A stretch of 64,000 nt of DNA, from NCBI RefSeq assembly GCF_001676615.1, contig NZ_LYXZ01000022.1:62001-126000 (forward strand). The letters are read 5' to 3'. This document shows positions 49,764 to 58,526 of the stretch, one piece after another (position 1 is the first letter of the stretch; each line of letters opens with the position of its first letter). This stretch comes from Labrys sp. WJW (GTDB lineage: Bacteria; Pseudomonadota; Alphaproteobacteria; Rhizobiales; Labraceae). Under the pieces are notes generated by a model. The model searched no databases, was not told the origin of the DNA, and saw only the letters and a list, made by a program, of their open reading frames with translations. A program made the translations under genes and the position numbers.

Positions 49764-50645
49764 TCATCCGAAGCGGGTGACGGCGAAATCGACGAAGGAG
49801 CGCAGCTTCGGGGTGATCCGGCGATCCGGCGCATAGAGGATGTGCATGACCCGCGGCGGAGCCTCGTAGCCCGGCAGCAGCCGGATCAGGCGGCCGGATT
49901 CGATCTCGCTTTGCACCAGGGACGACGGCTGGAGCATGATGCCGAGGCCGGCCAGGGCCGCCGTGAGCAGGGCCTGGCCATTATTGGCCAGGAAGCGATA
50001 GGAGAGCTCGACCGTTTCCAGGCCGTCGGGACCGGCAAAGCGCCATTGGTCGCGCGTATTGCCATGCATGAAACCGAGGCTTTCATGGTCCTCGAGGTCG
50101 GCCGGCCTCGCGGGATGGCCATGCGCCGCAATATAGGCCGGCGCCGCGCAGACGGTGAAGGTCATCGGCCGCAGCGGCCGGGCGATCAGGCTGGAATCGG
50201 CCAATGGGCCGACGCGGAACACGGCGTCGTAACCCTCGTCGACGAGATCGACGACGCGATCGGACAAAGTAAGCTCGACATCGACCTCGGGGTTGGCGGC
50301 CAGATAGTCCGGCAGGACATTGGCGAGTTCATGCGCCCCGAAGGTCACGGGGGCATTGACCCGGATCTGGCCGCGCGGGGTCGCCCGCGTCTCGGCGGCC
50401 AGCACCTCGGCCGCCTCGACCTCGGCCAGGATGGTGCGGACCCGCTCGTAATAGCTTCGCCCGATCTCGGTGACGCTCTGGCGCCGGGTCGTGCGGTTGA
50501 TCAGCTTGACGCCGAGGTGATCCTCCAGCAGGCGCACATGCTTGCCCACCATCTGCGAGGACATCGACAACGCGTTGCCGGCCGCCGAGAAAGAGCCTGC
50601 CTCCACGGCCTTGGCGAACACACCCATGCTGGTGAAGCGGTCCAT
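49764..50645 (-). CDS. LysR-family regulator, CrgA-like
   Basis: A 293-residue regulator with the CrgA-type N-terminus MDRFTSMGVFAKAVEAGSFS, then LSMSSQMVGKHVRLLEDHLG and INRTTRRQSVTEIGRSYYER. The effector domain starts near residue 90 (GQIRVNAPVTFGAHELANVL). It is divergent from the quinone oxidoreductase gene, with 115 bp and a clean dyad between. CrgA-type regulators often control such NAD(P)H dehydrogenases in response to electrophiles or quinones. A longer frame to 50900 overlaps the neighbour and is spurious. Confidence 0.88.
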   Translation of the reverse strand: MDRFTSMGVFAKAVEAGSFSAAGNALSMSSQMVGKHVRLLEDHLGVKLINRTTRRQSVTEIGRSYYERVRTILAEVEAAEVLAAETRATPRGQIRVNAPVTFGAHELANVLPDYLAANPEVDVELTLSDRVVDLVDEGYDAVFRVGPLADSSLIARPLRPMTFTVCAAPAYIAAHGHPARPADLEDHESLGFMHGNTRDQWRFAGPDGLETVELSYRFLANNGQALLTAALAGLGIMLQPSSLVQSEIESGRLIRLLPGYEAPPRVMHILYAPDRRITPKLRSFVDFAVTRFG

Positions 50646-50649
50646 CAAT

Positions 50650-50668
50650 TTGAAACCATTCGTTTCAA
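50650..50668. promoter_or_regulatory. LysR-type operator between divergent genes
   Basis: TTGAAAC-5 nt-GTTTCAA is a perfect 7-bp dyad (T-N11-A form) starting five bases upstream of the LysR start and about 95 bp ahead of the quinone oxidoreductase gene. It fits an autorepression and divergent-activation site. Confidence 0.55.
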
Positions 50669-50760
50669 GTCTAGCGATCAGCTCCCCATTTATCACGAAA
50701 TTCCATGAGATCATAACAGACAGCGACACCGCAATACGGTCCACCCAGGAGATAGCGTTC

Positions 50761-51741
50761 ATGTCCGCCCAACGCAGAGTCGTCGTCGCCGAGTATGGCG
50801 CGCCCACCGTGATGAAGCTCGAGACACGGGACCTGCCCGCGCCGGGCGCCGGCGAAGCCCAGGTCAGGCACACGGCGATCGGCTTCAATTTCATCGACAT
50901 CTACCAGCGCAAGGGCATCTATCCGCTGCAATTGCCGAGTGGGCTCGGTTTCGAAGCCGCCGGCGTGGTCGAGGCGGTCGGTCCCGGCGTCGGCGACGTC
51001 AAGGTCGGCGACAGGGTGGCCTATATCAATGCAGGCCTGGGCGCCTATGCCGACAGGCGCAATGTCGCGGCCGACAAGCTTGCCGTCCTGCCCGCCTCGG
51101 TCAGCGACGAGGCGGCGGCCACCTTGTTCTTCAAGGGCATGACGGCGCAATACCTGCTGCGCAAGACCCATGCCGTCCAGCCGGGCGATCTCCTGCTGGT
51201 CCACTCGGCGGCCGGAGGCGTCGGCCAGATTCTCAGCCGCTGGGCCACGGCCCTCGGCGCCACCGTGATCGGCACCACCGGCTCGCCCCAGAAGCGTGAT
51301 GCCGCCCTCGCCGCCGGCTGCAAGGCCGTGATCGATCTCAACGATCCCGCTTGGCCCGAAGCCTTCCTGCAGGCGACCGGCGGCCGCAAGGCGCGCGTGG
51401 TCTATGACGCCGTCGGCAAGGATACGCTGATCAAGTCGCTCGACTGCGCCGCCTCCTTCGGCCTGGTGGTCTCCTACGGCGCGGCCTCGGGCCCGGCGCC
51501 CGCCATTGACCTCGACCTGCTCAACAAGAAGGGCGGCCTGTTCATCACCCGACCCTCGGTGTTCGCCCACAATGCCGACAGCGCAAGCTTCCGCGCCAAT
51601 GCCGCCGATTTCTTCGATGCGGTCGCCAAGGGGCATGTGAGTGTGGACATCGGGCAGCGGTTCTCGCTCGACGAGATCGCCAAGGCGCATGAGGTAGCCG
51701 AGGCCCGCCAGGTCGTCGGAGCCATCCTGATCACGCCGTAG
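50761..51741 (+). CDS. Quinone oxidoreductase (NADPH, Zn-independent MDR family)
   Basis: A 326-residue medium-chain reductase of the Qor type. GFNFIDIYQRKGIYPLQLPS near residue 41 is the Qor signature, GLGFEAAGVV near 61, and the NADPH motif HSAAGGVGQI near 150. There are no zinc-ligand Cys residues. It reduces quinones with NADPH in the cytosol. Start ATG 50761 has GGAG upstream. It is divergent from the CrgA-like regulator. Confidence 0.93.
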   Translation: MSAQRRVVVAEYGAPTVMKLETRDLPAPGAGEAQVRHTAIGFNFIDIYQRKGIYPLQLPSGLGFEAAGVVEAVGPGVGDVKVGDRVAYINAGLGAYADRRNVAADKLAVLPASVSDEAAATLFFKGMTAQYLLRKTHAVQPGDLLLVHSAAGGVGQILSRWATALGATVIGTTGSPQKRDAALAAGCKAVIDLNDPAWPEAFLQATGGRKARVVYDAVGKDTLIKSLDCAASFGLVVSYGAASGPAPAIDLDLLNKKGGLFITRPSVFAHNADSASFRANAADFFDAVAKGHVSVDIGQRFSLDEIAKAHEVAEARQVVGAILITP

Positions 51742-51869
51742 GAAGGCAGGGTTTTGAGATGACGGTTGGGCGAGATGATCGACCCAACGGGCAAGCGTGA
51801 CGCTTGTGGCCCTTCTCCCCCGTAAGAACGGGACGAAGGGCCGGCTAGCCTCGCGCCTTTCGCCCCACT

Positions 51870-53030
51870 TCACCGCCTGGCAAAGCGCCTGGCGCACAGA
51901 TCGGCGAAATGCCGGGCCGCGGGCGAGAGTTCGCGCTCGGCGCGATGGGCGAGCACAATGCGGTTTTCGCGATGCTTGCCGGTCAGGGGGCGGGTCACCA
52001 GGTTGAGCCCGTCATAGCTCATGTCGGAGGCCGGCTTGGTCGCCAGGATCGAATAGCCGAGGCCATGGGCCACCATGCCGCGCACCATCTCGAAGGAGAT
52101 CGAGCGATAGGCGATCAAGGGCTTGATGCCGGCATCCTCGAGAATGCCGGTGAAATAGTCGCGGCTGGGCGGGGCATCGAGCAGGATCATCGGCTCGGCG
52201 GCGAGGTCCTCGGGCGCCACCTCGCTCTGATGGCAGAGCGGGTGGTCGGCGGCGAGCAGGACATAGGGCGTCAGCTCGCCCAGGGACAGTTTTTCGAATT
52301 CCTCGCCCAGGTCGAAATCATAGAGCAGCGCCAATTCGCTCTCGCCCGCCAGCAGGCTTTCGCGCAGGCGGCGATGATCGCCCTCGATCAGCTTGACGCC
52401 GATCCCGCCCATCTCGCGGATGAGCGAAGGCATGAGATAGGGGCCGAAGGTGTGGAAACAACCGATCACCAGCTTCGCCGTCTCGCCCGCCAGGGCCGCG
52501 CGCAGCGAACTCGCCCCCTCGATCCGGTTCGAGGAGCCATAGGAACGATTGGCATAGATCAGCGGCGAGCCGTGGCGGGAAAGATGGATGTCGCGCACCT
52601 CGCACAGGAAGATATGGTGCGTGCCGACCTTCTCGCTCGACAATAGTTTGCAGTCGAACGCCACCAGGGGATCGGCGATGCGCGGCGCACCGGTCGATGC
52701 CGTCACCCATTCGGTGCATTCGAACTTGTCGCCGATCTCGTCGCGGAAACGCCCGGCGAAGACATCCGAGATATAGGACTGGTCGTCGCGCAGGACATTG
52801 ACGCAGAGCACGCCGTTCTCGACGATCTTGGCTGCCGCCGGGCTGAGATGGTGGACGCAGACCAGCATGGTCGGCAGCTCCGTATCGGCCGAGACGGAAG
52901 CCATGGCCGAGACGGTCACCCCTGCCCGGCCGGCGGGCCCGTCGGTGGAGACCACGTTCACGGTGCAGGCGGCCTGGCTCATGCCGCCGAGAAACTTCTC
53001 GCGCACCTTCGGATCGATCCCCACGCCCAT
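51870..53030 (-). CDS. Flavin reductase fused to a LysR effector-binding domain
   Basis: A 386-residue protein with two parts. Residues 1-165 are a flavin reductase-like FMN-binding split barrel (HpaC/RutF type): FLGGMSQAACTVNVVSTDGP, GVTVSAMASVSADTELPTML, CVNVLRDDQSYISDVFAGRF and THHIFLCEVRDIHL. Residues about 183-386 are a LysR effector-binding domain without a helix-turn-helix (LVIGCFHTFGPYLMPSLIRE, MILLDAPPSRDYFTGILEDA, MVAHGLGYSILATKP). Start 53030 has AAAGGAGA upstream. No helix-turn-helix is present, so a DNA-binding role is unlikely; the second part may let ligand control the reductase. It would be the natural partner of the HpaB-type monooxygenase at 58527. Confidence 0.85.
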   Translation of the reverse strand: MGVGIDPKVREKFLGGMSQAACTVNVVSTDGPAGRAGVTVSAMASVSADTELPTMLVCVHHLSPAAAKIVENGVLCVNVLRDDQSYISDVFAGRFRDEIGDKFECTEWVTASTGAPRIADPLVAFDCKLLSSEKVGTHHIFLCEVRDIHLSRHGSPLIYANRSYGSSNRIEGASSLRAALAGETAKLVIGCFHTFGPYLMPSLIREMGGIGVKLIEGDHRRLRESLLAGESELALLYDFDLGEEFEKLSLGELTPYVLLAADHPLCHQSEVAPEDLAAEPMILLDAPPSRDYFTGILEDAGIKPLIAYRSISFEMVRGMVAHGLGYSILATKPASDMSYDGLNLVTRPLTGKHRENRIVLAHRAERELSPAARHFADLCARRFARR

Positions 53031-53351
53031 CCGCGCTCTCCTTTGGTCTCAAGAACCTGACTCAAAATTCACAACGAGGACGAGATAGGCTCCACTTTTG
53101 TCATGCCCGGGCTTGACCCGGGCATCCAGACACCGCACCCCGTTGCGATTGCGGCCAGCTGGATCACCGGGACAAGCCCGGTGATGACAAGAAGTCCTGG
53201 TTTCCGTAACTTTTCGGCTGGCGTCTCGACGCTGTCACCCCGGCCGTCCAGGCCAACGATCCTTCCGGAAATCGCCGGCGCTGGAAAATATGGATTTCCG
53301 CTGCACGGGTTCAGAAAAGCCGCAGCGCGCCCTAGGTTGGCAGATGTCCGC
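53031..53351. other. Gap of 321 bases between fusion gene and importer
   Basis: This gap holds the upstream region of the fusion gene, a family-C palindrome at 53098-53190 and about 160 bases without recognisable features before the LivF-like stop. No gene is seen. Confidence 0.5.
53098..53190. repeat. Intergenic palindrome, family C copy 3
   Basis: TTGTCATGCCCGGGCTTGAC...GGGCATCCAG, followed by the inverted half CTGGATCACCGGGACAAGCC...GTGATGACAA. It is less symmetric than the copies at 22780 and 33913. Confidence 0.8.
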
Positions 53352-54050
53352 CTAGAGATAGAGGTGATGCACCGTGTCGTTGGCGAGCAGGTCCTTGCTG
53401 GACCCCGTCACCGCGATCTGGCCACGCACCAGGAGGTAGCCGCGATCGGCGATCGAGAGCGCAGTCTCGGCATTTTGCTCGATCAGGAGCACGGTCTTGC
53501 CCTCGTCGCGGATGCGCCCGACGATGTCGAAATATTCGTCGATCAGCTTGGGGGAGAGGCCGAGCGAGGGCTCGTCCATCACCACCAGCTGCGGATTGCC
53601 GATCAGGGCGCGGGCCAGGGCCACCATGGCCTGCTCGCCGCCTGACATCGTCCCCGCGCCCTGCGCCAGCCTCTCGCGAATGCGCGGAAACAGGCTGGCC
53701 ATCGCCTCCAGCCTGTCCTCGAACGGCACCCGGCATTTGGAGGCGTCGAAGGCGAGCTTGAGATTCTCCCGCACGTTCAGGGTCGGAAAGAGCCGGCGCC
53801 CTTCGGGGACGAAGCCGACGCCGAGGGCGGACAGGCGTTCGGTTCCCACCGCCGCCACATCCTTGCCCGCAATGCCGATCGACCCCGCATCGAGCCTGAT
53901 GAGGCCGCAAATGGCGTTGAAGGTCGTGCTCTTGCCGGCGCCGTTCGGCCCGAGCAGGCAGACCAGCTCGCCCTTGTACACCTGAAGCGAGACGTTGCGC
54001 AGCATGGGCACCGGCCCGTAGCTGGTCGAGACGGATTTGAGCTCAAGCAT
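53352..54050 (-). CDS. Branched-chain-type ABC transporter ATPase (LivF-like)
   Basis: A 232-residue ABC ATPase: Walker A GPNGAGKST near residue 36, GVGFVPEGRRLFPTLNVREN near 86 (LivF hallmark), signature MSGGEQAMVALARAL near 137, Walker B LVVMDEPSLGLSP, and LIEQNAETAL. It overlaps the LivG-like gene by eight bases and is last in the operon. Confidence 0.93.
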   Translation of the reverse strand: MLELKSVSTSYGPVPMLRNVSLQVYKGELVCLLGPNGAGKSTTFNAICGLIRLDAGSIGIAGKDVAAVGTERLSALGVGFVPEGRRLFPTLNVRENLKLAFDASKCRVPFEDRLEAMASLFPRIRERLAQGAGTMSGGEQAMVALARALIGNPQLVVMDEPSLGLSPKLIDEYFDIVGRIRDEGKTVLLIEQNAETALSIADRGYLLVRGQIAVTGSSKDLLANDTVHHLYL

Positions 54051-54831
54051 GGCCGGCCTTGTGTCCGAGATAAGCTTGCTGGACGCGCGGCAGCTGCCGC
54101 ACCTCCTGGAAATCGCCGTCGGCGATCTTCCGGCCGTAATCGATGACGGCAACCCTGTCGGGCAAAGCCCTGACCAGGCGCATGTCGTGCTCGATGATCA
54201 GGAAGGACAGGCCGGCGCGCCGGGCCATGACGGAGCGGATGCTGGCCATCAGGGCGTCGGTATCGCGGTCATCCATGCCGGAAGACGGTTCGTCGAGCAG
54301 GATCACTTTCGGATCGGAAGCCAGCGCCCGGGCAATCTCCAGGCGGCGGCGATCGGCCTGGGGCAGTGTGCCCGCCAGCGTATGACGCCGCTCATAGAGG
54401 TCGGGCGAGATGGAGCGGATCAGTTCGCCCGCGCGCTCCGCCGCCTCGTCGAGCTCGGCCCGCGCCTTGCCGGGACGCAGCAGGGCGGTGAGCACTCCGG
54501 TGCGGGTCCGGCAATGCATGCCGATCACCACATTGTCGACCAGCGTCAGATCGTTGAACAACCGGCTCGACTGGAAGGTGCGGGTGATGCCGGCGGCCGC
54601 GATGCGGTGGGCGGGGTTGCCGGTGATGTCGCGTCCCTCCAGCGCCACCGTGCCCTTGGACGGCCGGTAGATGCCGGTAATGACGTTGAACAAAGTTGAT
54701 TTCCCCGCCCCGTTCGGCCCGATGATGCACAGGATCTCCGAGCTGTTGAGGCGGAGGTCGACGCCGTCGACCGCCGTCAGCCCGCCGAAGCGGATGGTGA
54801 GGTCGCGCGTCTCCAGAAGCGCCTCGCTCAT
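54043..54831 (-). CDS. Branched-chain-type ABC transporter ATPase (LivG-like), altered signature
   Basis: A 262-residue ABC ATPase: Walker A GPNGAGKST near residue 39, GITRTFQSSRLFNDLTLVDN near 87 (LivG hallmark), Walker B VILLDEPSSGMDD, H-loop IIEHDMRLV. The ABC signature region reads LPQADRRRLEIARAL, where LivG proteins usually have LxYGxQRRLEIARAL: the signature Gly is Ala and the Gln is shifted or replaced. One of the two ATP sites formed with LivF may therefore be weak. The DNA shows no sign of a frameshift there. The start at 54831 has GGGAG upstream; the ATG at 54846 is an alternative that overlaps LivM. Confidence 0.9.
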   Translation of the reverse strand: MSEALLETRDLTIRFGGLTAVDGVDLRLNSSEILCIIGPNGAGKSTLFNVITGIYRPSKGTVALEGRDITGNPAHRIAAAGITRTFQSSRLFNDLTLVDNVVIGMHCRTRTGVLTALLRPGKARAELDEAAERAGELIRSISPDLYERRHTLAGTLPQADRRRLEIARALASDPKVILLDEPSSGMDDRDTDALMASIRSVMARRAGLSFLIIEHDMRLVRALPDRVAVIDYGRKIADGDFQEVRQLPRVQQAYLGHKAGHA

Positions 54832-54842
54832 GACCGGCTCCC

Positions 54843-56030
54843 TCATGGCCGGCCCCCATAATTGCGCGCGCGCTGCGGGAAGAGCCCCTGGGGCCGCAGG
54901 ATCAGGAAGGCGATCACGATGATGCTGACGAAGAGCAGGCGGTAATCGGAGAACACCCTCAGCTTCTCCGGCAGCAGCGTCAGCAGGAAGGCGCCGATGA
55001 TCACGCCGAGCGTGTTGTCCATGCCGCCCACGATCACCATGGTCATGATGGTGACCGACACCACGAAGGTGAAGTTGTCGGGCGAGATATAGCTGACATA
55101 GAAGGCATAGACGGTGCCGGCGAACGCGGCCAGGAAGGCATCGACGCCGAAAGCCAGGATCTTGTACCAGACCACGTTGATGCCCTGGCAGCGCGCCGCG
55201 AGCGGATCGGCCCTCAATGCGTTCCAGGCCAGGCCCACCCGGCTGTGGTGGAGGCGTCCCGCCGAGAGGATGGCCAGGCCCACCAGCGCCGCCGAGAGAT
55301 AGTAGAAATTGGCCTGGCTCGGCAGCTTGTAGCCGAAGACATAGAGCGGCTTGATGAAGGAATGCCCGAAGAAGGTCGGGGCGGGGATGCCGACCAGGCC
55401 GTTGGGACCGCCGGTCCAGGACAGGTTGTTGAGCAATTGCTGGACGACGATGCCGAAGGCGATGGTCACCAGGGCCAGATAGCTCTCCTTGGTACGCATG
55501 GAGGGAAAGCCGAGCGCAAAGCCGAACAGGGTCGCCACCACCGCCGAGATCGGCAGGGTCAGCCAGAAGGAAATGCCGAAATTGATCGCCAGTAGCGCCG
55601 AGGTATAGGCACCGATGCCATAGGAGGCACCCGTCGCGAAATTGGGAATGTTGGCGCTGCCGAGCTGGAAGTTGAGGGCGAGCGCAAGCACCGAATAGAG
55701 CTGGGCCACGATGAGCAGGTGCAGCGCATAGCTGCTGCCCTGCATGAAGAAGGGAAACGCCAGGACGATGGCGATGCCGAGGAGGGTGGCGACGCCCCGG
55801 CATTGCCGGAAGGCTGCGATGATCTGTTCCTCGATCTGCGGCCGGAGCTGCAGGACGGCGAAACCGGCCCCGAGCAGAGCCAGCAAAGCGACGATGATCC
55901 AGGTCTGTTCGGCCAGGAGCAGGGCTCCGAGCAGGACGGCTCCGACGAGCTCGACGCCGAGGACGATGGCCAGGGCACCGAGCGACGCGCCGGCACGGGC
56001 CTGCGACAGATTATGCGTGGTGGCGGCCAT
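54843..56030 (-). CDS. Branched-chain-type ABC permease (LivM-like)
   Basis: A 395-residue permease with a roughly 90-residue N-terminal extension containing two extra hydrophobic segments (LGALAIVLGVELVGAVLLGA, IIVALLALLGAGFAVLQLRP). The LivM core starts near residue 98: IVAQLYSVLALALNFQLGSA, ATGASYGIGAYTSALLAIN, and SRVGLAWNALRADPLAARCQ. It ends three bases before the LivH-like gene begins on the minus strand. It pairs with LivH to form the channel. Confidence 0.92.
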   Translation of the reverse strand: MAATTHNLSQARAGASLGALAIVLGVELVGAVLLGALLLAEQTWIIVALLALLGAGFAVLQLRPQIEEQIIAAFRQCRGVATLLGIAIVLAFPFFMQGSSYALHLLIVAQLYSVLALALNFQLGSANIPNFATGASYGIGAYTSALLAINFGISFWLTLPISAVVATLFGFALGFPSMRTKESYLALVTIAFGIVVQQLLNNLSWTGGPNGLVGIPAPTFFGHSFIKPLYVFGYKLPSQANFYYLSAALVGLAILSAGRLHHSRVGLAWNALRADPLAARCQGINVVWYKILAFGVDAFLAAFAGTVYAFYVSYISPDNFTFVVSVTIMTMVIVGGMDNTLGVIIGAFLLTLLPEKLRVFSDYRLLFVSIIVIAFLILRPQGLFPQRARNYGGRP

Positions 56031-56033
56031 CGC

Positions 56034-56951
56034 TCACACCTTCTCGAAGACAGGCTTGCCGAGCAGGCCCGAGGGTTTGAAGACCAGCACGCAGATCACC
56101 AGCACGAAGATGCAGACCAGGCGATAGGAGGCGCCATCCGCCAGCAAAGCCTGCGCCAGCATCTCGATGCCGGCGATCAGGAGGCTGCCGATGATCGCGC
56201 CCTGCATCGAGCCGAGCCCCCCGATCACCGCCGCCGAAAAGCCGATCAGTCCGAGCTGGATGCCGAAATCGAAGCGCACCACACCGGCATGGCTGGCATA
56301 GAAGAGGCCGCCGATGGCGCCGACCGCCGAGGCGAGCAGGAAGGTGGCGGCGAACATGCGGCTGGGATTGATCGCCATCAGCCGCGCCGTGTTGCGATCC
56401 TCGGCGACGGCCCGGATGCGCATGCCGAGCGGCGTATGCCGCATCAGGGCAAACAGGGCCGCCACCATCGCGATGCACAGGACGATCACCGTGAGGCTGA
56501 AGGCCGGGATAGTCAGGCCGAACAGCGAGATCTCGCCTGTCACCAGAGCAGGAAAAGGCTTGGGATTGCTGCCCTGCGGATAGAAGCTGCGGATCAATTC
56601 GCGCACCACGGTGCCGAGCGCCACCGTGGCGACCAGGGCCATCATCGCCGGGGCATTGCGGAAGCGGCGGATCACCAGCCAGTCGAGCAGCACGCCGAGC
56701 AGGCCGACAAAGGCGATCGCGATCAGGCAGGCGATCAGGGCGGCCTGCACGGTATCGAAGCCGAGCATGCCGCCGGTCAGGACCTGGATCATCGCCAAGG
56801 CGACGAAGGGCGCCGTGATCGACACGTCGCCATGCGAGAAATGGATGACATTGAGCACGCCGAACAACAGGCTGAACCCCAAGGCCACCAAGGCATAGAT
56901 GCTGGCCAGCACCAGCCAGTTGAGCAGATATTGCGCGAGCAGCGCATCCAT
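56034..56951 (-). CDS. Branched-chain-type ABC permease (LivH-like)
   Basis: A 305-residue permease with the LivH pattern: IYALVALGFSLLFGVLNVIH, FSHGDVSITAPFVALAM, and LGMRIRAVAEDRNTARLMAI. First gene of the minus-strand transporter operon; the binding protein for this importer is divergent, 253 bp away on the plus strand. Confidence 0.93.
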   Translation of the reverse strand: MDALLAQYLLNWLVLASIYALVALGFSLLFGVLNVIHFSHGDVSITAPFVALAMIQVLTGGMLGFDTVQAALIACLIAIAFVGLLGVLLDWLVIRRFRNAPAMMALVATVALGTVVRELIRSFYPQGSNPKPFPALVTGEISLFGLTIPAFSLTVIVLCIAMVAALFALMRHTPLGMRIRAVAEDRNTARLMAINPSRMFAATFLLASAVGAIGGLFYASHAGVVRFDFGIQLGLIGFSAAVIGGLGSMQGAIIGSLLIAGIEMLAQALLADGASYRLVCIFVLVICVLVFKPSGLLGKPVFEKV

Positions 56952-57204
56952 AGAATTCCCCTCCCGCCTCGTTTGCCGAGTGTCCGGTCTTCTTTTCTAG
57001 GCATAGGCGGGGCAGCGATGAAAGCCGGCGCTGCTTAGGCATTTCTGAGGCAGTGCTTCAAAAATTGCGACTTCTCGCTTTCTCAAAAACTTCGCACCCT
57101 TGCTCTCGTCTTCGGACAAGCCGACCGGCCACGGGCTCTCAAAGAAGAAGACAAGTCCAGACTTCCTGCCGTGGTCCGGCGCACCATCGAGCAAGGGAAA
57201 AGAC

Positions 57205-58338
57205 ATGACCATCTTCAACGCACGCCGGCGCCGCCTCCTCGGCAGTGTGCTGCTGGCGACCGCCATGGCCTCGCTGCCGACACTGGCCTTGGCCAAGGAC
57301 ACCATCAAGCTCGGCTTCCTCGGCCCACTCAGCGGCGGCAACGCGCCCCAGGGCCTGGGCGCCCGCAACGGCTTCCTGCTCGCCATCAAGCAGGCCAATG
57401 AGGGCAATTATCCCTATACGATCGAGGGCGTGGCGCTCGATGACGCCTCCGACCCGCAGACCGGCGTCTCCGCAGCCATGAAGCTGGCTAATGATTCAGC
57501 CGTGGTGGCGGCGACGGGCCATTGGAACAGCCCGGTGGCGCTCGCCACCATTCCCGTCTTCCATCGCTTCGAGATGCCGATGATCGTCTGGGGCGCCATC
57601 GGCCCGAAGATCACCGAGCAGAACCTGCCCGAGATCACCCGCGTCACCCCGACCCTGGTGGCCGAGAACCAGCCTCTGGCCGGCTGGGCCTTCAAGACGC
57701 TGGGTGCCAAGAAGGTCGCCATCGTCGCCGATACCTCCGACTATGGCGTCTCCAATGCCGACTTCTTCAAGAAGTTCTTCGGCGAGGCCGGCGGGCAGAC
57801 CTCCTCCACCGACCTGCTTCCCGTGGGCACCACCGATTTTCGCACCATCCTCACCCGCATCAAGGGCGAGGCGCCCGACGCGATCTATTTCGGCGGCGTC
57901 ATCACCGAGGCCGGCATCCTGCGCAAGCAGATGGCCGAGCTCGGCCTGACCATGCCGATGATCGGCATTTCCGGTTTTTACGATCCGGAATTCATCTCGG
58001 TTGCGGGCAAGGCTGCCGAAGGCACCATGGTCAGCTATCCGGCTTCCCAGTCCAACCCGGCTTTGACCAAGATGGAGGCCGACTATAAGGCCCAGAACTA
58101 TGCCGAGGCACCTAGCCCCTACACCAAATATGCCTATGAGGCGACGCAGATCCTGCTCAAGGTGATCGCCGACAACGGCATCGAGGACAAGGCCAAGCTC
58201 GCCCAGGCCATCCGCTCGATCAAGCATGACGGCGTGCTGGGCACCACCTCGTTCGACGATCACGGCCAGACGCAGATCCCGGTCGAGATCGAGATCAAGG
58301 TCGTCAAGGACGGCGCCTGGACCACCAAGACGAACTGA
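57205..58338 (+). CDS. Branched-chain-type periplasmic binding protein (LivJ-like)
   Basis: A 377-residue family-6 binding protein with a signal starting RRRRLLGSVLLATAMASLPT and ending near ALAKD. The mature opening TIKLGFLGPLSGGNAPQGLG and ATGHWNSPVALATIPVFHRF are typical of amide/urea/aromatic-type binders in this family. ATG 57205 has AAGGGAAAAG upstream. It is divergent from the permease operon and followed by the monooxygenase gene, so the ligand may be the substrate of the catabolic genes. Confidence 0.9.
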   Translation: MTIFNARRRRLLGSVLLATAMASLPTLALAKDTIKLGFLGPLSGGNAPQGLGARNGFLLAIKQANEGNYPYTIEGVALDDASDPQTGVSAAMKLANDSAVVAATGHWNSPVALATIPVFHRFEMPMIVWGAIGPKITEQNLPEITRVTPTLVAENQPLAGWAFKTLGAKKVAIVADTSDYGVSNADFFKKFFGEAGGQTSSTDLLPVGTTDFRTILTRIKGEAPDAIYFGGVITEAGILRKQMAELGLTMPMIGISGFYDPEFISVAGKAAEGTMVSYPASQSNPALTKMEADYKAQNYAEAPSPYTKYAYEATQILLKVIADNGIEDKAKLAQAIRSIKHDGVLGTTSFDDHGQTQIPVEIEIKVVKDGAWTTKTN

Positions 58339-58526
58339 GCGGGCGTCCTTCCCACCGGTGCCGGCCGCGGCCGCCGGCACCACCAACCAGCCGCATCACG
58401 GGGCAAGCCCTGCCTGCCCCGATCGATGGTTCGCGCCTGCAACAAGGCGGTCACGCAAAGCGGGCCTCACCCGCCGCACACCTCGCGACATGTCTTCATG
58501 TCGCTGAAAACTTCGAAGGAAAGACG

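Noticed and set aside
51870..53030. Fusion protein as a frameshift artefact joining two genes
   Set aside because: The frame is continuous, the two domains are joined by a short linker with normal codon use, and only one ribosome-binding site is present. A sequencing error cannot be fully excluded.
6685..53190. CRISPR-like spacing of recurrent repeats
   Set aside because: Copies are kilobases apart, palindromic, and in separate intergenic gaps. There are no regular spacers and no cas genes.
54043..55803. Reading the LivG ATPase and the sequence upstream as one 586-residue protein
   Set aside because: The first 300 or so codons are an out-of-frame passage through the LivM permease. The real start is near 54831.
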